DNA of 40,477 nucleotides from NCBI GenBank assembly GCA_038254525.1, contig JBBSGC010000003.1, positions 1-40,477 of the forward strand. The letters are read 5' to 3'. The translations under genes were made by a program, and so were the position numbers. Shown here piece after piece: positions 9,038 to 17,960 of the stretch (position 1 is its first letter; each line of letters begins with the position of its first letter). The notes beneath the pieces are model-generated. The model ran no database searches. It saw only the letters and a program-made list of their open reading frames with translations, and had not been told where the DNA came from. Source of the DNA: JBBSGC01 sp038254525. GTDB lineage: Bacteria; Actinomycetota; Actinomycetes; Propionibacteriales; Nocardioidaceae.

Positions 9038-9337
9038 TCAGTACTTCAGCAGGCTGGCGTCATCGACCGAGGCCGAGCGTCGGGTGCGGAAGATCGACAC
9101 GATGATCGCGAGGCCGACGACGACCTCGGCGGCGGCGACGACCATGACGAAGAAGGCCGCGATCTGGCCGTCGAGCTGACCGTGGACCCGGGAGAAGGTG
9201 ACGAAAGCCAGGTTGGTCGCGTTGAGCATCAGCTCGACAGACATGAACACGACAATCGCGTTGCGCCGCACGAGCACGCCGACGGCGCCGATGGTGAACA
9301 GCAGCGCCGACAAGGTGAGGAACGGGGTGGCGCTCAT
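9038..9337 (-). CDS. nuoK: NADH-quinone oxidoreductase subunit K
   Basis: This small membrane subunit (99 residues, the usual size) has three transmembrane segments. The two membrane-buried Glu residues needed for proton transfer are present, in FMSVELMLNATNLAF and in VVAAAEVVVGLAI. The ATG at 9337 overlaps the nuoJ stop by 4 nt. It sits between NuoJ and the antiporter-like subunits in the membrane arm of complex I. Confidence 0.97.
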   Translation of the reverse strand: MSATPFLTLSALLFTIGAVGVLVRRNAIVVFMSVELMLNATNLAFVTFSRVHGQLDGQIAAFFVMVVAAAEVVVGLAIIVSIFRTRRSASVDDASLLKY

Positions 9338-10122
9338 GGGGATCCCTCCCGGTTCGTGCCGGGTCCAGCGAGGCTCTGCTCGCCGGCCATCTGCTCGAGG
9401 GTCCGGTCGACCTCTCCCACCAGCGCCGGTCGCACGTCGCCCCGCGCCCGCAGCGAGCGGGACAGCGACAACGCAGAGGTGGTGCCGTCGGGCAGCAGGG
9501 CGGGGGTGTCCACGGCGTTGTGCCGCGCGTAGACCCCCGGGGTGGGGAGTGGACCGAGCGGTTTGCCGCTCTGCGCGTAGTCACGCAGCCGCTGCTCGGA
9601 CAGGTCACGTTGGGTCGGCTTGGGGCTGAGCCGCTCCTGGTGTGCCAGCACCATGGCGCCCAGCACCGCGGTGATCAGCAGCGCACTGGTCACCTCGAAG
9701 GCGAAGACGTACCTGGAGAACAGCAGGGTGGCCACCCCCTGCACGTTGCCCTGGGCGTTGGCCGAGTCGAGGCCGACTATCGCGCCGACCGAGGTCTGTG
9801 CGACGCCGAGCGCGATCGTGACGCCGAAGGCCAGACCGAGCACGACGGCCAGCAGCCGCTGACCCTTGATGGTCTCCACGACGGAGTCGGAGGAGTCCAC
9901 ACCGACGAGCATCAGCACGAACAGGAACAGCATGAGGATCGCACCGGTGTAGACGATGATCTGGACCGCGAACAGGAAGGGCGCGTCCTGGACCGCGTAC
10001 ATCACCGCCAGCGACACCATGATGACCGCCAGCAGGAGCGCGGAGTGCACGGCCTTGCGCGAGACCACCATGCCCAGCGCCGCGGCGACCATGATCGGTG
10101 CGAGCACCCAGAAGGCGATCAC
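9334..10122 (-). CDS. nuoJ: NADH-quinone oxidoreductase subunit J
   Basis: NuoJ is a membrane-arm subunit with five predicted transmembrane segments in the first 165 residues. The conserved block FAVQIIVYTGAILMLFLFVL, which contains the pi-bulge helix of this subunit, is intact. The protein is 262 residues long because of a roughly 95-residue hydrophilic C-terminal tail rich in Arg, Pro and Gly; such tails occur in actinobacterial NuoJ. The GTG start at 10122 overlaps the nuoI stop (GTGA) and the gene ends inside the nuoK start. Confidence 0.95.
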   Translation of the reverse strand: MIAFWVLAPIMVAAALGMVVSRKAVHSALLLAVIMVSLAVMYAVQDAPFLFAVQIIVYTGAILMLFLFVLMLVGVDSSDSVVETIKGQRLLAVVLGLAFGVTIALGVAQTSVGAIVGLDSANAQGNVQGVATLLFSRYVFAFEVTSALLITAVLGAMVLAHQERLSPKPTQRDLSEQRLRDYAQSGKPLGPLPTPGVYARHNAVDTPALLPDGTTSALSLSRSLRARGDVRPALVGEVDRTLEQMAGEQSLAGPGTNREGSP

Positions 10123-10679
10123 GCGGTGCTCCCCTGCCCGGTGGGGGCGCTGCTCGGCTCGGGAGCCGCCGCGTCGCCGGCGTAGTAGTCGTGCTCACTC
10201 TCCCCGAGCAGCATCGGGTGCGGTGGCAGCTCCATCCCGGGCAGCAGCGGGGCGAGCAGGTCAGCCTTCTCGTAGATCAGTGCCGCCCGGCTGTTGTCAG
10301 CGAGCTCGTACTCGTTGGTCATCGTGAGCGCCCGGGTGGGGCAGGCCTCGATGCACAGTCCGCACAGGATGCAGCGCAGGTAGTTGATCTGGTAGACGCG
10401 GCCGTAGCGCTCACCGGGGCTGTAGCGCTCCTCAGGTGAGTTGGACGCTCCCTGCACGTAGATGGCGTCGGCCGGACAGGCCCAGGCGCACAGCTCGCAG
10501 CCGATGCACTTCTCGAGACCGTCGGGCCAGCGGTTGAGCTGATGGCGACCGTGGAAGCGTGGCGCCGTCGGCTTCTTCTCGTAGGGGTACTGCTCGGTGA
10601 CGACCTTGCGGAACATCGTCCGGAAGGTCACGCCGAAGCCGGCGACCGGATCCCACATCGTCTCCTTGAGGCTAGCCAC
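10119..10679 (-). CDS. nuoI: NADH-quinone oxidoreductase subunit I (two [4Fe-4S])
   Basis: NuoI carries clusters N6a and N6b, relaying electrons from NuoG towards NuoB in the peripheral arm. The 186-residue protein has two ferredoxin-type motifs: Cys58, 61, 64 and 68 (CIGCELCAWACP) and Cys103, 106, 109 and 113 (CILCGLCIEACP). The frame is open upstream inside nuoH, so the start must be chosen: GTG 10679 has a strong GAGGAGG about 6 nt upstream and overlaps the nuoH end by 8 nt. ATG 10658 is an alternative. The last 55 residues form a polar tail beyond the ferredoxin fold, as in other actinobacteria. Confidence 0.96.
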   Translation of the reverse strand: MASLKETMWDPVAGFGVTFRTMFRKVVTEQYPYEKKPTAPRFHGRHQLNRWPDGLEKCIGCELCAWACPADAIYVQGASNSPEERYSPGERYGRVYQINYLRCILCGLCIEACPTRALTMTNEYELADNSRAALIYEKADLLAPLLPGMELPPHPMLLGESEHDYYAGDAAAPEPSSAPTGQGSTA

Positions 10680-12024
10680 GCGGGTCCTCCTCGGCGGTGG
10701 TGGTGCCGGTGGTGATGCTTGTGGTGGTAGCCAGCTCCGCTGGCACCGTGACAATCTCCTCGGGCAGGCGCTGGCCCGGCATCGGGGGCACCGGGTAGCC
10801 ACCGGCAAAGGCGTCGAAGCGCTCATCGTCGGCCCGCTCCGGCGACTGGTCGCGCTCGGGGATGAACGCGGTCAGCAGCAGCACCGCGACCGCGACCCCG
10901 GCGACGATCAGCAGGGTGCGGGAGTTGAAGTCCCCGCTGGAGCGGATCAGACGGACCAGCGCGACGCCGACTGTCCAGACCAGCGAGACCGGGATCAGCA
11001 CCTTCCATCCGAGCTTCATGAACTGGTCGTAGCGCAGCCTCGGCAGCGTTCCGCGCAGCCAGATGAACACGAAGATGAACGCCATCAGCTTGCCGAGGAA
11101 CCACAACACCGGCAGGTAACCGGTGTTGGAGCCGTCCCACAGGGAGATCGGCCACGGCGCCCGCCAACCGCCGAGGAACATGGTCGTGGCCAGCGCCGAG
11201 ACGGTCACCATGTTGACGTACTCGGCGAGGAAGAACAGGGCGAACTTCAGCGACGAGTACTCGGTGTGGAAGCCGCCCACGAGCTCGCCCTCGGCCTCGG
11301 CGAGGTCGAAGGGCGCCCGGTTGGTCTCCCCCACCATGGAGACCATGTAGATCAGGAACGACGGCAGCAGCGGCAGCGCGAACCAGATGTTGGCCGCCTG
11401 GGCGGCGACGATCCCGGACATCGACATGGTGCCCGCGTACATGAACACAGCGACCAGCGACAGGCTCATCGCGACCTCGTAGGAGATCACCTGCGCGCTC
11501 GAGCGCAAGCCCCCCAGCAGCGCGTAGGTCGAGCCCGACGACCAGCCGGCGAGCACGATGCCGTAGACCCCCACCGAGGCCACCGCGAGGATGTAGAGCA
11601 CGCCCACCGGGAGGTCGGTGAGCTGCAGCGGGGTGGAGGTGTCGGTGAACGGGATCCGCACCACCGGGCCGAGCGGGATCACCGCCCAGGCGATGAACGC
11701 CGGGATGGTGGAGAGCACCGGCGCGACTATGTAGACCACCTTGTCGGCGCTCTTGGGGATGATGTCTTCCTTCAGGGCGAGCTTGACCCCGTCGGCCAGG
11801 CTCTGCAGCAGCCCGAAGGGACCGTGGACGTTGGGGCCGATCCGGTGTTGCATGCGGGCCACGACCCGGCGCTCGAACCAGATGTTGAACAGGGTCAGCA
11901 CGACCAGCAGCACGAACACCGCAACTGCCTTGATGATCACGGCCCACCAGGGGTCGTGGCCGAAGGCCGACAGGGTGTCGACGGCGGTGGAGAACCCGCC
12001 GATCAGCACGGTTGTTGCGGTCAC
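10672..12024 (-). CDS. nuoH: NADH-quinone oxidoreductase subunit H
   Basis: NuoH forms the quinone-access chamber at the junction of the two arms of complex I. The 450-residue product has eight or nine membrane segments and the highly conserved loops ERRVVARMQHRIGPN with GLLQSLADGVKLALKEDIIP, and MVGETNRAPFDLAEAEGELV followed by GGFHTEYSS. GTG 12024 overlaps the nuoG stop (GTGA). The C-terminal tail of about 65 residues is hydrophilic, with a Thr-rich end, longer than in Escherichia coli but normal for actinobacteria. The frame is open upstream within nuoG; that part is a shadow. Confidence 0.96.
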   Translation of the reverse strand: MTATTVLIGGFSTAVDTLSAFGHDPWWAVIIKAVAVFVLLVVLTLFNIWFERRVVARMQHRIGPNVHGPFGLLQSLADGVKLALKEDIIPKSADKVVYIVAPVLSTIPAFIAWAVIPLGPVVRIPFTDTSTPLQLTDLPVGVLYILAVASVGVYGIVLAGWSSGSTYALLGGLRSSAQVISYEVAMSLSLVAVFMYAGTMSMSGIVAAQAANIWFALPLLPSFLIYMVSMVGETNRAPFDLAEAEGELVGGFHTEYSSLKFALFFLAEYVNMVTVSALATTMFLGGWRAPWPISLWDGSNTGYLPVLWFLGKLMAFIFVFIWLRGTLPRLRYDQFMKLGWKVLIPVSLVWTVGVALVRLIRSSGDFNSRTLLIVAGVAVAVLLLTAFIPERDQSPERADDERFDAFAGGYPVPPMPGQRLPEEIVTVPAELATTTSITTGTTTAEEDPRG

Positions 12025-14459
12025 TGGGCACCTCTCTCCACGCCGACCTGCTGCCCGGCACCGACTCCGAGCAGCCCGGCCAGGTTGACCCCGCCCGAGT
12101 TGTGCGGCGCCCACACGACACCGTCGGGCAGGTCGGCCACCTCGGTCGGCAGCGCCACCGCGCCCTTCTTCGTGCGCAGCACCACCTCGGCGCCCGCTCG
12201 GAGCTCGAGGGCGTCCAGCATGCTCTGCGGGACCCGCGCCACGATCTTGCGGGCGGTGGCCGCGAGGTAGGGATCACCCTGCTGGAGGCGGCCGTCGTCG
12301 AGCAGCTGCCGCCAGGTCGACAGCACGGCGGTGCCGGCGCTCGGCGCGTCGACAGGTCGGGCCTCGACCCGCGGAGCTGGCTCGCGCGCTCCGTCCCAGG
12401 GACCGAGCTGGACCATCTCGGCGCGCGTCTGCTCCACGGTGCGGAAGCCAAGGCCATCGGCCAGCTCCTCGGCGACCCCGGCCAGCACCCGCAGGTCGGG
12501 CAACGCGCCGGTGTCGCGCAGGACGCACTCGAAGGGACGGACGCGACCTTCCCAGTCGACGTAGAGCCCCGACTTCTCCGCGGCGGCGGCAACCGGGAAC
12601 ACCACGTCGGCCCGCGCACTCACCTCGCTGGCGAGCAGCTCGAGGCTGACCACGAAGCCGGCCCGCCCGACCGCAGCCAGGGCCGCGCCGGGATCGGGCA
12701 GGTCGGCGAGCTCGACGCCGCCAACGACCAGCGCGGTCAGCTCGCCGGCCAGCACCGCCGCGACGATGCCGTCGGTGTCTCGACCAGCAGTAGCGGGCAG
12801 CGACCCGACCCGCCAGGCGGCCGCCACGTCGGCGCGGGCGGAGGCGTCGGCTACCGGTCGGCCACCTGGCAGCAGGTTGGGCAGGCAGCCCGCTTCGACC
12901 GCCCCGCGCTCCCCGGCCCGCCGGGGGACCCACGCGAGCTTCGCGCCCGTACGCGCGGCCAGGTCGGCCGCGGCGCTGAGCGCACCGGGGGAACCGGCCA
13001 GCCGTTCGCCGACCAGGATCACGCCCCCGCCGTCCAGGGCGACCTCGGAGCGTGCTGCCAGCTCGGTCAGCGCACGGGCCTCGTCACCCGGCCTCGTCCG
13101 TACCAGCGTCCCACCGACCTTGTCCAGGCCACGGGTGGTGTGGCTGGCCACCGCGTACACCCGGGTGCCGCGCTGCCGGAACGCCTTGCGCAGCCTCAGG
13201 AACACGATCGGTGACTCGTCCTCGGGCTCGAGGCCGGCAAGCACGACCGTGGAGGCTCGCTCGAGGTCTGCGTAGGTCACGCTCAGGTGCGTTGCCGCGA
13301 CCGTCGAGGCCAGGAAGCTCGCCTCCTCCGCCGAGTGGACCCGGGCCCGGAAGTCGATGTCGTTGGTGCCGAGGACCGCACGCGCGAACTTCGCGTAGGC
13401 GTAGGCGTCCTCGCCGGTCAGCCGGCCGCCGGTCAGCACACCGACCCGGCCCCGCGCGGCGGCCAGGCCCCGCGCGGCTGCGATGAAGGCCTCGGGCCAC
13501 GACGCCGGGCCCAGCTCACCGGTGCCCGGGTCGCGGACCATCGGGTGGGTCAGCCGGTCGGCCGAGCGGGGGTAGAGGAAGGCGAAGCGACCCTTGTCGC
13601 AGTTCCACTCCTCGTTGACGGCCGGGTCGTCGCCGGCCAGCCGCCGGGTGACCTTGCCGCGCCGGTGGTCCACGCGCAGGGCACAGCCGGAGGCGCAGTG
13701 CTCACACACGCTCGGGCTGCTCACCAGGTCGAACGGGCGGGCCCGGAACCGGTAGGCGGCGCTGGTCAGGGCGCCGACCGGGCAGATCTGGATCGTGTTG
13801 CCCGAGAAGTACGACTCGAACGGCTCCCGCTCGTAGATCGCCACCTGCATCAGCGCCCCGCGCTCGGCGAACGCGATGAACGGGTCGCCGGCGACCTGCT
13901 CGGAGAAGCGGGTGCAGCGGGCGCACAGCACGCAGCGCTCCCGGTCCAGCAGCACCTGCGCGCTCACGTTGATCGGCTTGGGGAAGGTCCGCTTGACCTC
14001 GTGGAAGCGGGTCTCACCGCGCCCGTGCGTCAGCGCCTGGTTCTGCAGCGGGCACTCACCGCCCTTGTCGCAGACCGGGCAGTCGAGTGGGTGGTTGATG
14101 AGCAGGAACTCCATGTTGCCGTGCTGCGCCTTGTCGGCAACCGGCGACGTGACCTGGGTCTTGACCACCATGCCCTCGGCCACCGGCAGGGTGCATGACG
14201 CCTGCGGCTTGGGGAACGGCCGGCCGTTGCCCGCGTCGGTGACCTCGACCAGGCACTGGCGGCAGGCACCGATGGGCTCCAGCAGCGGGTGGTCGCAGAA
14301 GCGCGGGATCTCGACCCCGATCAGCTCGGCCGCCCGGATCACCAGCGTGTCCTTGGGGACGGCGACCTGCACATCGTCGATGGTCACGTTGACCAGCTCG
14401 ACCGCAGCGACCTCCGCGCCGGCGCCGGGGGACTTCGCGGAGTCGGACGTCATGGTCAT
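12021..14459 (-). CDS. nuoG: NADH-quinone oxidoreductase subunit G
   Basis: NuoG is the 812-residue iron-sulfur subunit of the peripheral arm. The N-terminal ferredoxin-like domain carries the [2Fe-2S] ligands Cys55, Cys66 and Cys69 and a further Cys in ASCTLPV. It is followed by the His/Cys motif HPLDCPVCDKGGECPLQNQ, a second [4Fe-4S] motif (CVLCARC, then CPVGAL), and CEHCASGC at the start of the molybdopterin-oxidoreductase-like domain, which corresponds to the ligands for the extra cluster N7. The rest is the catalytically inactive molybdopterin-type fold. ATG 14459 overlaps the nuoF stop. An ATG two codons later is an alternative. The length is normal for actinobacteria. Confidence 0.96.
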   Translation of the reverse strand: MTMTSDSAKSPGAGAEVAAVELVNVTIDDVQVAVPKDTLVIRAAELIGVEIPRFCDHPLLEPIGACRQCLVEVTDAGNGRPFPKPQASCTLPVAEGMVVKTQVTSPVADKAQHGNMEFLLINHPLDCPVCDKGGECPLQNQALTHGRGETRFHEVKRTFPKPINVSAQVLLDRERCVLCARCTRFSEQVAGDPFIAFAERGALMQVAIYEREPFESYFSGNTIQICPVGALTSAAYRFRARPFDLVSSPSVCEHCASGCALRVDHRRGKVTRRLAGDDPAVNEEWNCDKGRFAFLYPRSADRLTHPMVRDPGTGELGPASWPEAFIAAARGLAAARGRVGVLTGGRLTGEDAYAYAKFARAVLGTNDIDFRARVHSAEEASFLASTVAATHLSVTYADLERASTVVLAGLEPEDESPIVFLRLRKAFRQRGTRVYAVASHTTRGLDKVGGTLVRTRPGDEARALTELAARSEVALDGGGVILVGERLAGSPGALSAAADLAARTGAKLAWVPRRAGERGAVEAGCLPNLLPGGRPVADASARADVAAAWRVGSLPATAGRDTDGIVAAVLAGELTALVVGGVELADLPDPGAALAAVGRAGFVVSLELLASEVSARADVVFPVAAAAEKSGLYVDWEGRVRPFECVLRDTGALPDLRVLAGVAEELADGLGFRTVEQTRAEMVQLGPWDGAREPAPRVEARPVDAPSAGTAVLSTWRQLLDDGRLQQGDPYLAATARKIVARVPQSMLDALELRAGAEVVLRTKKGAVALPTEVADLPDGVVWAPHNSGGVNLAGLLGVGAGQQVGVERGAQ

Positions 14460-15799
14460 CGGTGTGCTCCGACGGCAGCGGGCACGGGTGGGACGGTGGC
14501 GAACAGGGTGGAGGCCTGCGGGTCGAACGGGCAGCCGCCCTCGGTGAGGTGCGCGATGTACTCGTCGCGGAAGAACTGGATGGAGGACGTGATCGGGCTC
14601 GTGGCACCGTCACCGAGGGCGCAGAACGCACGGCCGAGAATGTTGTCACACAGGTCCAGCAGCACGTCGAGGTCGGCCTCGGAGCCGGCGCCGTCCTCGA
14701 GGCGCTGCAAGGTCTGCACCAGCCACCAGGTGCCCTCGCGGCAAGGGGTGCACTTCCCGCAGGACTCGTGCCGGTAGAACTCGGTCCAGCGCAGCACCGA
14801 ACGCACCACGCAGGTGGTCTCGTCGAAGATCTGCAGTGCCTTGGTGCCTAGCATGCTGCCGACGCCTGCGACGCCTTCGTAGTCCAGCGGCACGTCGAGG
14901 TGCTCATCGGTGAGGATCGGCGTCGACGAACCACCGGGAGTCCAGAACTTCAGCGTGTGGCCCTCGCGCACGCCGCCACCGAGGTCGAGCAGCTCGCGCA
15001 AGGTGATGCCCAGCGGCGCCTCGTACTGCCCAGGTGTCGTCACGTGTCCGGACAGCGAGTAGATGGTCATCCCCTTGGACTTCTCCGTGCCCATGCCGGC
15101 GAACCACTCAGCGCCGCCGTTGATAATGCACGGCACCGACGCGATCGACTCGACGTTGTTGATGACGGTCGGGCAGGCGTACAGCCCGGCCACCGCGGGG
15201 AAGGGGGGCCGCAGCCGGGGCTGGCCGCGGCGCCCCTCGAGCGAGTCGAGCATCGCGGTCTCCTCCCCGCAGATGTACGCTCCCGCGCCGGCGTGGACGG
15301 TCAGCTCGAGGTCGAAACCGGACCCGTGGATGTCCTTGCCGAGGTGACCGGCCCGGTAGGCCTCCTCGACCGCGCGCTGCAGCCGGCGCACGACGTGCAG
15401 CACCTCGCCACGCACGTAGATGAACGCGTGGCCGGCCCGGATGGCGTAGCACGAGATGATCGTGCCCTCGACCAGGGTGTGCGGGGTCGCCATCATCAGC
15501 GGGATGTCCTTGCACGTCCCCGGCTCGGACTCGTCGGCGTTGACGACCAGGTAGTGCGGTTTGGGCGGCTCCCCCTCCTTGGCCTGCGGGATGAAGCTCC
15601 ACTTCATGCCGGTGGGGAAGCCGGCGCCGCCGCGCCCACGCAGGCCGGAGTCCTTGACCATCCCGATGACGTCGTCCGGGCTCATCGCCAGCGCCTTGTC
15701 GAGCGCGCCGTAGCCGCCTCGCCGCTGGTAGGCACGCAGCGTCCATGCCCGGTCGACGTCCCAGTCGTCGGTCAGCACCGGTGTGAGGGTGTCGGTCAC
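14456..15799 (-). CDS. nuoF: NADH-quinone oxidoreductase subunit F (NADH/FMN site)
   Basis: NuoF is the entry point for NADH: it binds FMN and cluster N3. The 447-residue protein contains the glycine-rich flavin/NADH site GLRGRGGAGFPTGMKWSF near residues 52-69, the NADESEPGTCKD segment, GAGAYICGEETAML, and the [4Fe-4S] ligands ESCGKCTPCREG near residue 345-355 plus Cys in GRAFCALGDG near 392. GTG 15799 overlaps the nuoE stop (GTGA). The long open frame upstream is a shadow of nuoE. It works with NuoE and NuoG as the NADH dehydrogenase module. Confidence 0.97.
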   Translation of the reverse strand: MTDTLTPVLTDDWDVDRAWTLRAYQRRGGYGALDKALAMSPDDVIGMVKDSGLRGRGGAGFPTGMKWSFIPQAKEGEPPKPHYLVVNADESEPGTCKDIPLMMATPHTLVEGTIISCYAIRAGHAFIYVRGEVLHVVRRLQRAVEEAYRAGHLGKDIHGSGFDLELTVHAGAGAYICGEETAMLDSLEGRRGQPRLRPPFPAVAGLYACPTVINNVESIASVPCIINGGAEWFAGMGTEKSKGMTIYSLSGHVTTPGQYEAPLGITLRELLDLGGGVREGHTLKFWTPGGSSTPILTDEHLDVPLDYEGVAGVGSMLGTKALQIFDETTCVVRSVLRWTEFYRHESCGKCTPCREGTWWLVQTLQRLEDGAGSEADLDVLLDLCDNILGRAFCALGDGATSPITSSIQFFRDEYIAHLTEGGCPFDPQASTLFATVPPVPAAVGAHR

Positions 15800-16599
15800 G
15801 GCTGCTTCCCCTCGCCGTTCGTCGGAGCCGCGCCGGTTCGCACCGCGGCCGGGTCGGGAGCCCGCCAGCCGCGCTCCCTGGCGATGGCGAGCCCGGCCAG
15901 GGACGCGGGCCCAGCGGTCGGCCCCTCGTCGGCTCGGTCGTCGGGGAAGCCGGCGAGTACCCGCTCGGCGGCGCGCCAGGTGACCACCTGCGGGCCACGG
16001 GTGGAGCGCACGGGTCGCCCGGCACACAGGTCCTCGACCAGCTGCACAGCCGACTCCGGAGTCGCGTTGTCGAAGAACTCCCAGTTGACCATCAGCACCG
16101 GCGCGTAGTCGCAGGCTGCGTTACACTCCACGTGTTCCAGCGTCACGCGCCCGTCGTCGGTGGTCTCGTCGTTGCCGATACCGAGGTGGTCCTTGAGGCG
16201 GGCGAAGATCTCGTCACCGCCCATGACCGCGCACAGCGTGTTGGTGCAGACCCCGACGTGGTAGTCGCCGATCGGGCGACGCTTGTACATGGTGTAGAAG
16301 GTGGCGACCCCGGACACCTCCGCCGTGCTCATCTCGAGCACCGCGGCGCAGGCCTCGATGCCGGCCGGGGCGACATAGCCCTCGACCGCCTGTACGAGGT
16401 GCAGCATCGGCAGTAGCGCCGAGCGGGGGTGTGGGTAGCGCAGGGCGATCTCGCGCAGCTCGGCGACTACCTCCGGCGCCATTGCCGGCGTGCCGGGGGC
16501 CCGGCTGGTCGAGGTCGCGATCGCGGTGTCGCCGGCCTCGTTGTCGCTCGTCGACACCTCGCCGCCGGCGGGAATGGGACTCATCGGGACGTCACTCAT
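15796..16599 (-). CDS. nuoE: NADH-quinone oxidoreductase subunit E
   Basis: NuoE is the thioredoxin-like [2Fe-2S] (N1a) partner of NuoF. Cluster ligands are seen in CTNTLC and in CNAAC, with the typical ATFYTMYKRRPIG helix-loop before them. At 267 residues it is longer than the roughly 170-residue E. coli protein: it has about 40 disordered residues at the N-terminus (Ser/Thr/Ala-rich) and about 70 at the C-terminus. Such extensions are common in actinobacterial NuoE. ATG 16599 overlaps the nuoD stop by 4 nt. The second Met, six codons in, is an alternative start. Confidence 0.95.
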   Translation of the reverse strand: MSDVPMSPIPAGGEVSTSDNEAGDTAIATSTSRAPGTPAMAPEVVAELREIALRYPHPRSALLPMLHLVQAVEGYVAPAGIEACAAVLEMSTAEVSGVATFYTMYKRRPIGDYHVGVCTNTLCAVMGGDEIFARLKDHLGIGNDETTDDGRVTLEHVECNAACDYAPVLMVNWEFFDNATPESAVQLVEDLCAGRPVRSTRGPQVVTWRAAERVLAGFPDDRADEGPTAGPASLAGLAIARERGWRAPDPAAVRTGAAPTNGEGKQP

Positions 16600-17960
16600 C
16601 TGTCCACGCCACCCATCACGGGGTCCAGGCTGGCGACGGCGACGATCACGTCGGCGACCATGCCGCCCTCGGCCATCACCGAGGTGGCCTGCAGGTTGAC
16701 GAACGACGGGTCGCGGAAGTGGGCCCGGTAGGGCCGGGTGCCGCCGTCGGACACGACGTGGCACGACAGCTCGCCGCGGGGCGACTCGACGCTCGAGTAC
16801 GCCTGGCCGGCCGGGACCCGGAAGCCCTCGGTGACCAGCTTGAAGTGGTGGATCAAGGCCTCCATCGACTCGTCCATGATGTGCCGGATGTGGTCCAGGG
16901 AGTTGCCCATGCCGTCGGAGCCGATCGACAGCTGCGCCGGCCAGGCGATCTTCTTGTCGCCGACCATGACCGGCGCGCCCTCGAGCGTGGCCAGCCGGTC
17001 GGCGCACTGCTCGACGATCCGCAGTGACTCCCACATCTCGGCCAGCCGGATCCGGAAGCGGCCGTAGGCGTCGCAGGTGTCCCAGGTGGGCACGTCGAAC
17101 TCGTAGTCCTGGTAGCCCCAGTACGGCTGGGTCTTGCGCAGGTCCCACGGGTAGCCCGTGGACCGCAGCACCGGACCGGTGATCCCGAGCGCCAGGCAGC
17201 CGGCCAGGTCGAGGTATCCGACGTCGACCAGGCGGCCCTTGAAGACCGGGTTGGCGTTGCAGAGGTCCGCGTACTCAGGCAGCCGCTTGGTCATCAGTGC
17301 CAGGAAGTCACGCACCCGGTCCAGCGCGCCCGGTGGCAGGTCCTGGGCAACACCTCCCGGCCGGATGAAGGCGTGGTTCATGCGCAGGCCGGTGATCAGC
17401 TCGAACAGGTCGAGCACGAGCTCCCGCTCTCGGAAACCGATGGTCATGACCGTCAGCGCGCCGATCTCCATGCCGCCGGTGGCGATGGCCACCAGGTGGG
17501 AGGAGATGCGGTTGAGCTCCATGAGCAGCACCCGCATCACCAGTGCCTTCTCGGGCACCTCGTCGCTGATCCCCAGCAGCTTCTCGACGCCCATCACGTA
17601 GGCGCCCTCGTAGTGGAACGGGCTGAGATAGTCCATCCGGGTGCAGAACGTGACGCCCTGCGTCCAGTTGCGGTACTCCATGTTCTTCTCGATGCCGGTG
17701 TGCAGGTAGCCGATGCCGCAGCGGGCCTCGGTCACCGTCTCACCCTCGAGCTCGAGGATCAGCCGCAGCACGCCGTGGGTCGACGGGTGCTGGGGGCCCA
17801 TGTTGACGACGACCCGCTCCTCCTCGGCCTCGGCGATGCCGGCGACCACGGAGTCCCAGTCCTGTCCGGTGACGGTGAAGACCCGGCTGGCACCGGTATC
17901 GCCGGTGGAAGTGGCGTAGGGGTCGGTGGCGTCGGGGTCGGTGGCGGTGTGCGATCCCAT
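16596..17960 (-). CDS. nuoD: NADH-quinone oxidoreductase subunit D
   Basis: NuoD is the 49-kDa-type subunit that, with NuoB, forms the quinone-binding site next to cluster N2. The 454-residue protein shows NMGPQHPSTHGVLRLILELE (bearing the His of the quinone site), RCGIGYLHTGIEKNMEYRNW, and the C-terminal ESPRGELSCHVVSDGGTRPY with RAHFRDPSF. The usual N-terminal extension of about 45 residues is Asp/Thr-rich. Its ATG shares one base with the nuoC stop (TGATG). NuoC and NuoD are separate here, not fused as in E. coli. Confidence 0.97.
   Translation of the reverse strand: MGSHTATDPDATDPYATSTGDTGASRVFTVTGQDWDSVVAGIAEAEEERVVVNMGPQHPSTHGVLRLILELEGETVTEARCGIGYLHTGIEKNMEYRNWTQGVTFCTRMDYLSPFHYEGAYVMGVEKLLGISDEVPEKALVMRVLLMELNRISSHLVAIATGGMEIGALTVMTIGFRERELVLDLFELITGLRMNHAFIRPGGVAQDLPPGALDRVRDFLALMTKRLPEYADLCNANPVFKGRLVDVGYLDLAGCLALGITGPVLRSTGYPWDLRKTQPYWGYQDYEFDVPTWDTCDAYGRFRIRLAEMWESLRIVEQCADRLATLEGAPVMVGDKKIAWPAQLSIGSDGMGNSLDHIRHIMDESMEALIHHFKLVTEGFRVPAGQAYSSVESPRGELSCHVVSDGGTRPYRAHFRDPSFVNLQATSVMAEGGMVADVIVAVASLDPVMGGVDR

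Noticed and set aside
7048..12270. Long plus-strand open frames (for example 7048-9105 and 10597-12270) opposite nuoG to nuoM
   Set aside because: They are antisense to well-conserved nuo genes, have Arg/His/Gln-rich low-complexity translations and no family motifs. They result from high GC at third codon positions.
15796..16599. The long N- and C-terminal extensions of NuoE (and of NuoC and NuoJ) as something new
   Set aside because: Similar low-complexity extensions are usual in actinobacterial complex I subunits, and the cluster ligands are intact.
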